From DATBSK01 sp964501785 (GTDB taxonomy: Bacteria > Actinomycetota > Acidimicrobiia > IMCC26256 > PALSA-555), in assembly GCA_964501785.1 (NCBI GenBank), contig CAZCUD010000005.1, forward strand, positions 189,010 to 253,009: 64,000 bases of DNA. Reading direction: 5' to 3'. Each line of letters starts with the position of its first letter. Positions within the stretch are counted from its first letter, which is position 1. The notes under the pieces were generated by a model. That model saw nothing but the letters and a program-made list of their open reading frames with translations. It had not been told where the DNA came from and did no database searches. Shown one piece after another: positions 59,523-64,000 of the stretch. Made by a program: the position numbers and the translations under genes.

Positions 59523-59528
59523 TAGAAT
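59523..59528 (+). promoter_or_regulatory. -10 hexamer TAGAAT before gyrB
   Basis: One of the best -10 matches in the window, in otherwise GC-rich DNA, 149 bases upstream of the gyrB start. It is the likely gyrBA promoter. Confidence 0.6.
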
Positions 59529-59533
59529 CGACC

Positions 59534-59680
59534 GTGTCGACGGGCGGCGCGAAGCGCGCGAAGCGGCGGTCCGCGAGCGGTCCGGTCGACGAAGTCGACG
59601 TGAGAGTCGACGAACAGCCTCCCCCCACCCCTGGCCGGCGCCGCTCCGGCTCGAGCACGTTCGAGGTGCGCGCGCGTTGA
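59534..59680 (+). CDS. Possible 48-residue leader ORF before gyrB
   Basis: A strong -10 hexamer TAGAAT (59523-59528) lies 5 bases before a GTG at 59534. The frame runs 48 codons (SASGPVDEVDVRVDEQPPPT in the middle) and stops at 59680, overlapping the gyrB TTG by 4 bases (TTGA). The frame also extends upstream to an ATG at 59483 that overlaps the DUF721 stop. No homology recognised. It may couple gyrB translation to this leader, or be a chance frame. Confidence 0.4.
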   Translation: MSTGGAKRAKRRSASGPVDEVDVRVDEQPPPTPGRRRSGSSTFEVRAR

Positions 59681-61730
59681 GTCCGTCGAAGACGAGTACC
59701 GCGAAGTCGAGGGCGACGAAGAAGTCGCCGGCGAAGACGAAGGCCGCGCCGTCGCGCGCCGCGAAGTCCACGCCGGCCGCCAAGAAGCCTGCCAAGACCA
59801 CGAAGTCCGCCGCGAAGGGCACCAGCAGCCGCGGGTCGTCCAGCTACTCGGCGAAGGACATCACCGTCCTCAAGGGCCTCCAGCCGGTCCGTGAGCGCCC
59901 GGGCATGTACATCGGGTCCACCGGACCGTCGGGCCTGCACCACCTCGTCTACGAGGTGGTCGACAACTCGGTCGACGAGGCGATGGCCGGGTACGCCACG
60001 CGCATCGACGTGACGATCCTCGGCGACGGGGGCTGTCGGGTCGCCGACAACGGCCGCGGCATGCCGGTCGACACCCACTCCGACAAGAAGTCGGCGGCCG
60101 AGATCATCCTCACCACGTTGCACGCGGGCGGGAAGTTCGGCGGTGAGGGCTACAAGATCTCCGGCGGCCTGCACGGCGTGGGCGTGTCGGTGGTGAACGC
60201 GCTGAGCACCCAGCTCGAGCTCGAGGTGCACCGCGACGGCGCGCGCTGGACGCAGTCGTACGCGAAGGGCGGCGCCCCGCAAGGTCCGCTGAAGAAGTCC
60301 GGCGCGTCGAAGCAGCACGGCACGATCGTCACGTTCTGGCCCGACCCGACGGTCTTCGAGGAGACCGAGTTCCGCGCGCAGACGCTGATGGAGCGCCTCC
60401 AGGAGATGGCGTTCCTCAACAAGGGGCTCGAGATCAACTTCCGGGACGAGCGCACCGACCCCGTCATGGAACAGGTCTTCAAGTACTCCGGCGGCATCGT
60501 CGACTTCGTGAAGCACCTCAACGCGTCGAAGGATCCGCTGTTCAAGAAGGTGATCTCGTTCGAGGACTCGGGCGACGGCTCCGAGGTCGAGATCGCGATG
60601 CAGTGGAACACCGGCTTCTACGAGGGGATCCACTCGTTCGCCAACAACATCGCCACCACCGAGGGCGGCATGCACGAGGAAGGCTTCAAGAAGTCGATCA
60701 CCAACGTCCTCAACCGCTACGCGAAGTCGAAGGGCCTCGTGAAGGAGAAGGACGGCAACCTCCTCGGCGAGGACATCCGCGAGGGTCTCACCGCCATCGT
60801 CTCGGTGAAGCTGCGCAACCCGCAGTTCGAGGGCCAGACCAAGGCGAAGCTCGGCAACACCGAGATGCGCTCACTGGTCGAGCGCGCGACCAACGACAAG
60901 CTCGCCGACTGGCTCGAGCGCAACCCGTCCGAGGGGCGGGCCGTGGTCAACAAGGGCCTCCAGGCTGCCCGCGCCCGCGTCGCCGCCCGTGAGGCACGCG
61001 ACCTCACGCGGCGCAAGTCCCTGCTCGAGGGCGCCTCGATGCCGGGCAAGCTCGCCGACTGCTCGTCGAAGGACCCGACCGAGTCGGAGCTATTCATCGT
61101 CGAGGGCGACAGCGCGGGCGGGAGCGCCAAGCGTGCACGCGACCCTCGTACGCAGGCGATCCTCCCGATCCGGGGGAAGATCCTCAACGTCGAGCGAGCG
61201 CGCCTCGACCGCATGCTCAAGAACGAAGAGATCCAGTCGCTGGTCCAGGCGATCGGCGCCGGCATCGGCGACGACTTCGAGGGCGAGAAGGTCCGCTACC
61301 ACAAGATCATCCTGATGGCCGACGCCGACGTCGACGGTGCACACATCCGGACCCTCCTCCTCACGTTCTTCTACCGGCACCTCCCGCAGCTCGTCATGCA
61401 CGGGTGCATCTACCTCGCGCAGCCGCCCCTGTTCCGCGCCGACATCGGCAAGGAGCGCACGTACCTGGCCGACGAGAGCGCGCTGCGCGCGTTCGAGGAG
61501 GCGCACGAGGGATCGCGCATCGAGGTCAACCGGTTCAAGGGCCTCGGCGAGATGGACTGGGAGGAGCTGGGCGTGACCACGATGAGCCCCGCGACGCGGT
61601 CGCTGCTCCAGGTGTCGATCGAGGACGCGGCGATCGCCGACGAGGTGTTCTCCAAGCTGATGGGTGACGACGTGGACCGGCGCAAGCAGTTCATCCAGGA
61701 GAACGCCAAGGACGTCCGGTTCATCGACGT

Positions 61731-61734
<4 letters not shown>
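59677..61734 (+). CDS. gyrB: DNA gyrase subunit B with lysine-rich N-terminal tail
   Basis: A 685-residue GyrB. The GHKL ATPase starts near residue 57 (LKGLQPVRERPGMYIGSTG, EVVDNSVDEAMAG, SGGLHGVGVSVVNALS); the TOPRIM region holds LFIVEGDSAGGSAKRARD and KIILMADADVDGAHIRTLL; the C-terminus is QFIQENAKDVRFIDV. The first 56 residues form a Lys/Ala/Ser/Pro tail (12 lysines) like histone H1. The TTG at 59677 has GAGG 8 bases upstream. The stop overlaps the gyrA ATG. Confidence 0.96.

Positions 61735-64000
<2,266 letters not shown>

Overview
The window is a high-GC (about 70%) chromosomal segment of an actinomycete and it spans the replication origin. Gene families and order point to the phylum Actinomycetota: dnaK-grpE-dnaJ-hspR with a HAIR operator, the mismatch endonuclease NucS, a fused dCTP deaminase/dUTPase type Dcd, DUF5318 and DUF6049 proteins, a SARP-type regulator, and the block cca - DUF6049 - murJ - sigM - trxB - trxA - cwlM - parB - parA - rsmG - jag - yidC - yidD - rnpA - rpmH - dnaA - dnaN - recF - DUF721 - gyrB - gyrA, which is the order known from mycobacteria. 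Several differences from mycobacteria and streptomycetes make a deep-branching class such as Acidimicrobiia my best guess. That placement is an inference, not a result.

Layout. 1-5.2 kb: an incomplete secreted beta-helix protein and the heat-shock operon on the minus strand. 5.2-11 kb: a cyclic-nucleotide-binding protein, a large membrane Fe-S reductase (EtfD-like), a DUF4239 membrane protein and a UbiB-type kinase. 11-18.4 kb: dcd, tRNA-Gly(CCC), three secreted proteins (one glycine-rich, two beta-propellers) and a membrane-tethered SARP/WD40 regulator. 18.4-24.9 kb: metabolic and membrane genes, nucS, a sulfotransferase, an Rpf-like protein, tag and an I42 protease inhibitor. 24.9-28.4 kb: dnaB and rpsF-ssb-rpsR-rplI. 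28.6-37.7 kb: DUF192, panB, DUF5318, padR-ino1, cca, nfeD-SPFH, a deacetylase and a GNAT enzyme. 37.7-49.1 kb: envelope and redox genes (DUF6049, murJ, degV, a Ser/Thr kinase, sigM and its partner, trxB, trxA, a degenerate cwlM, a TolB-like protein). 49.1-54.9 kb: the parB-to-rpmH block on the minus strand, with two parS sites. 55.1-64 kb: dnaA, the origin, dnaN, recF, DUF721, gyrB and the start of gyrA. Most minus-strand genes left of dnaA and plus-strand genes right of it run with the replication forks.

How the genes may work together. MurJ, a separate membrane kinase with a discoidin-like outer domain, SigM and a CwlM that has lost its zinc ligands look like one peptidoglycan-control module. 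Dcd, NucS, Tag, Ssb, DnaB, DnaA, DnaN, RecF and gyrase form a replication/repair set. ParA, ParB and two perfect parS palindromes handle origin segregation.

Most notable observations: (1) three unrelated secreted proteins end in the same C-terminal decapeptide, PI-x-x-x-P-x-F-T-G, with no membrane anchor after it; (2) rnpA appears to start 4 bases upstream of rpmH and to contain rpmH entirely in another frame, as known for Thermus; (3) GyrA has HPHAGEAIYD in place of the usual HPHGD(S/A) quinolone-binding motif; (4) a palindromic repeat family has compensatory stem changes, and one cluster is read through by an 81-codon ORF; (5) a TANNNT -10 hexamer lies 5-9 bases before the start codon of many genes, suggesting widespread leaderless mRNAs.
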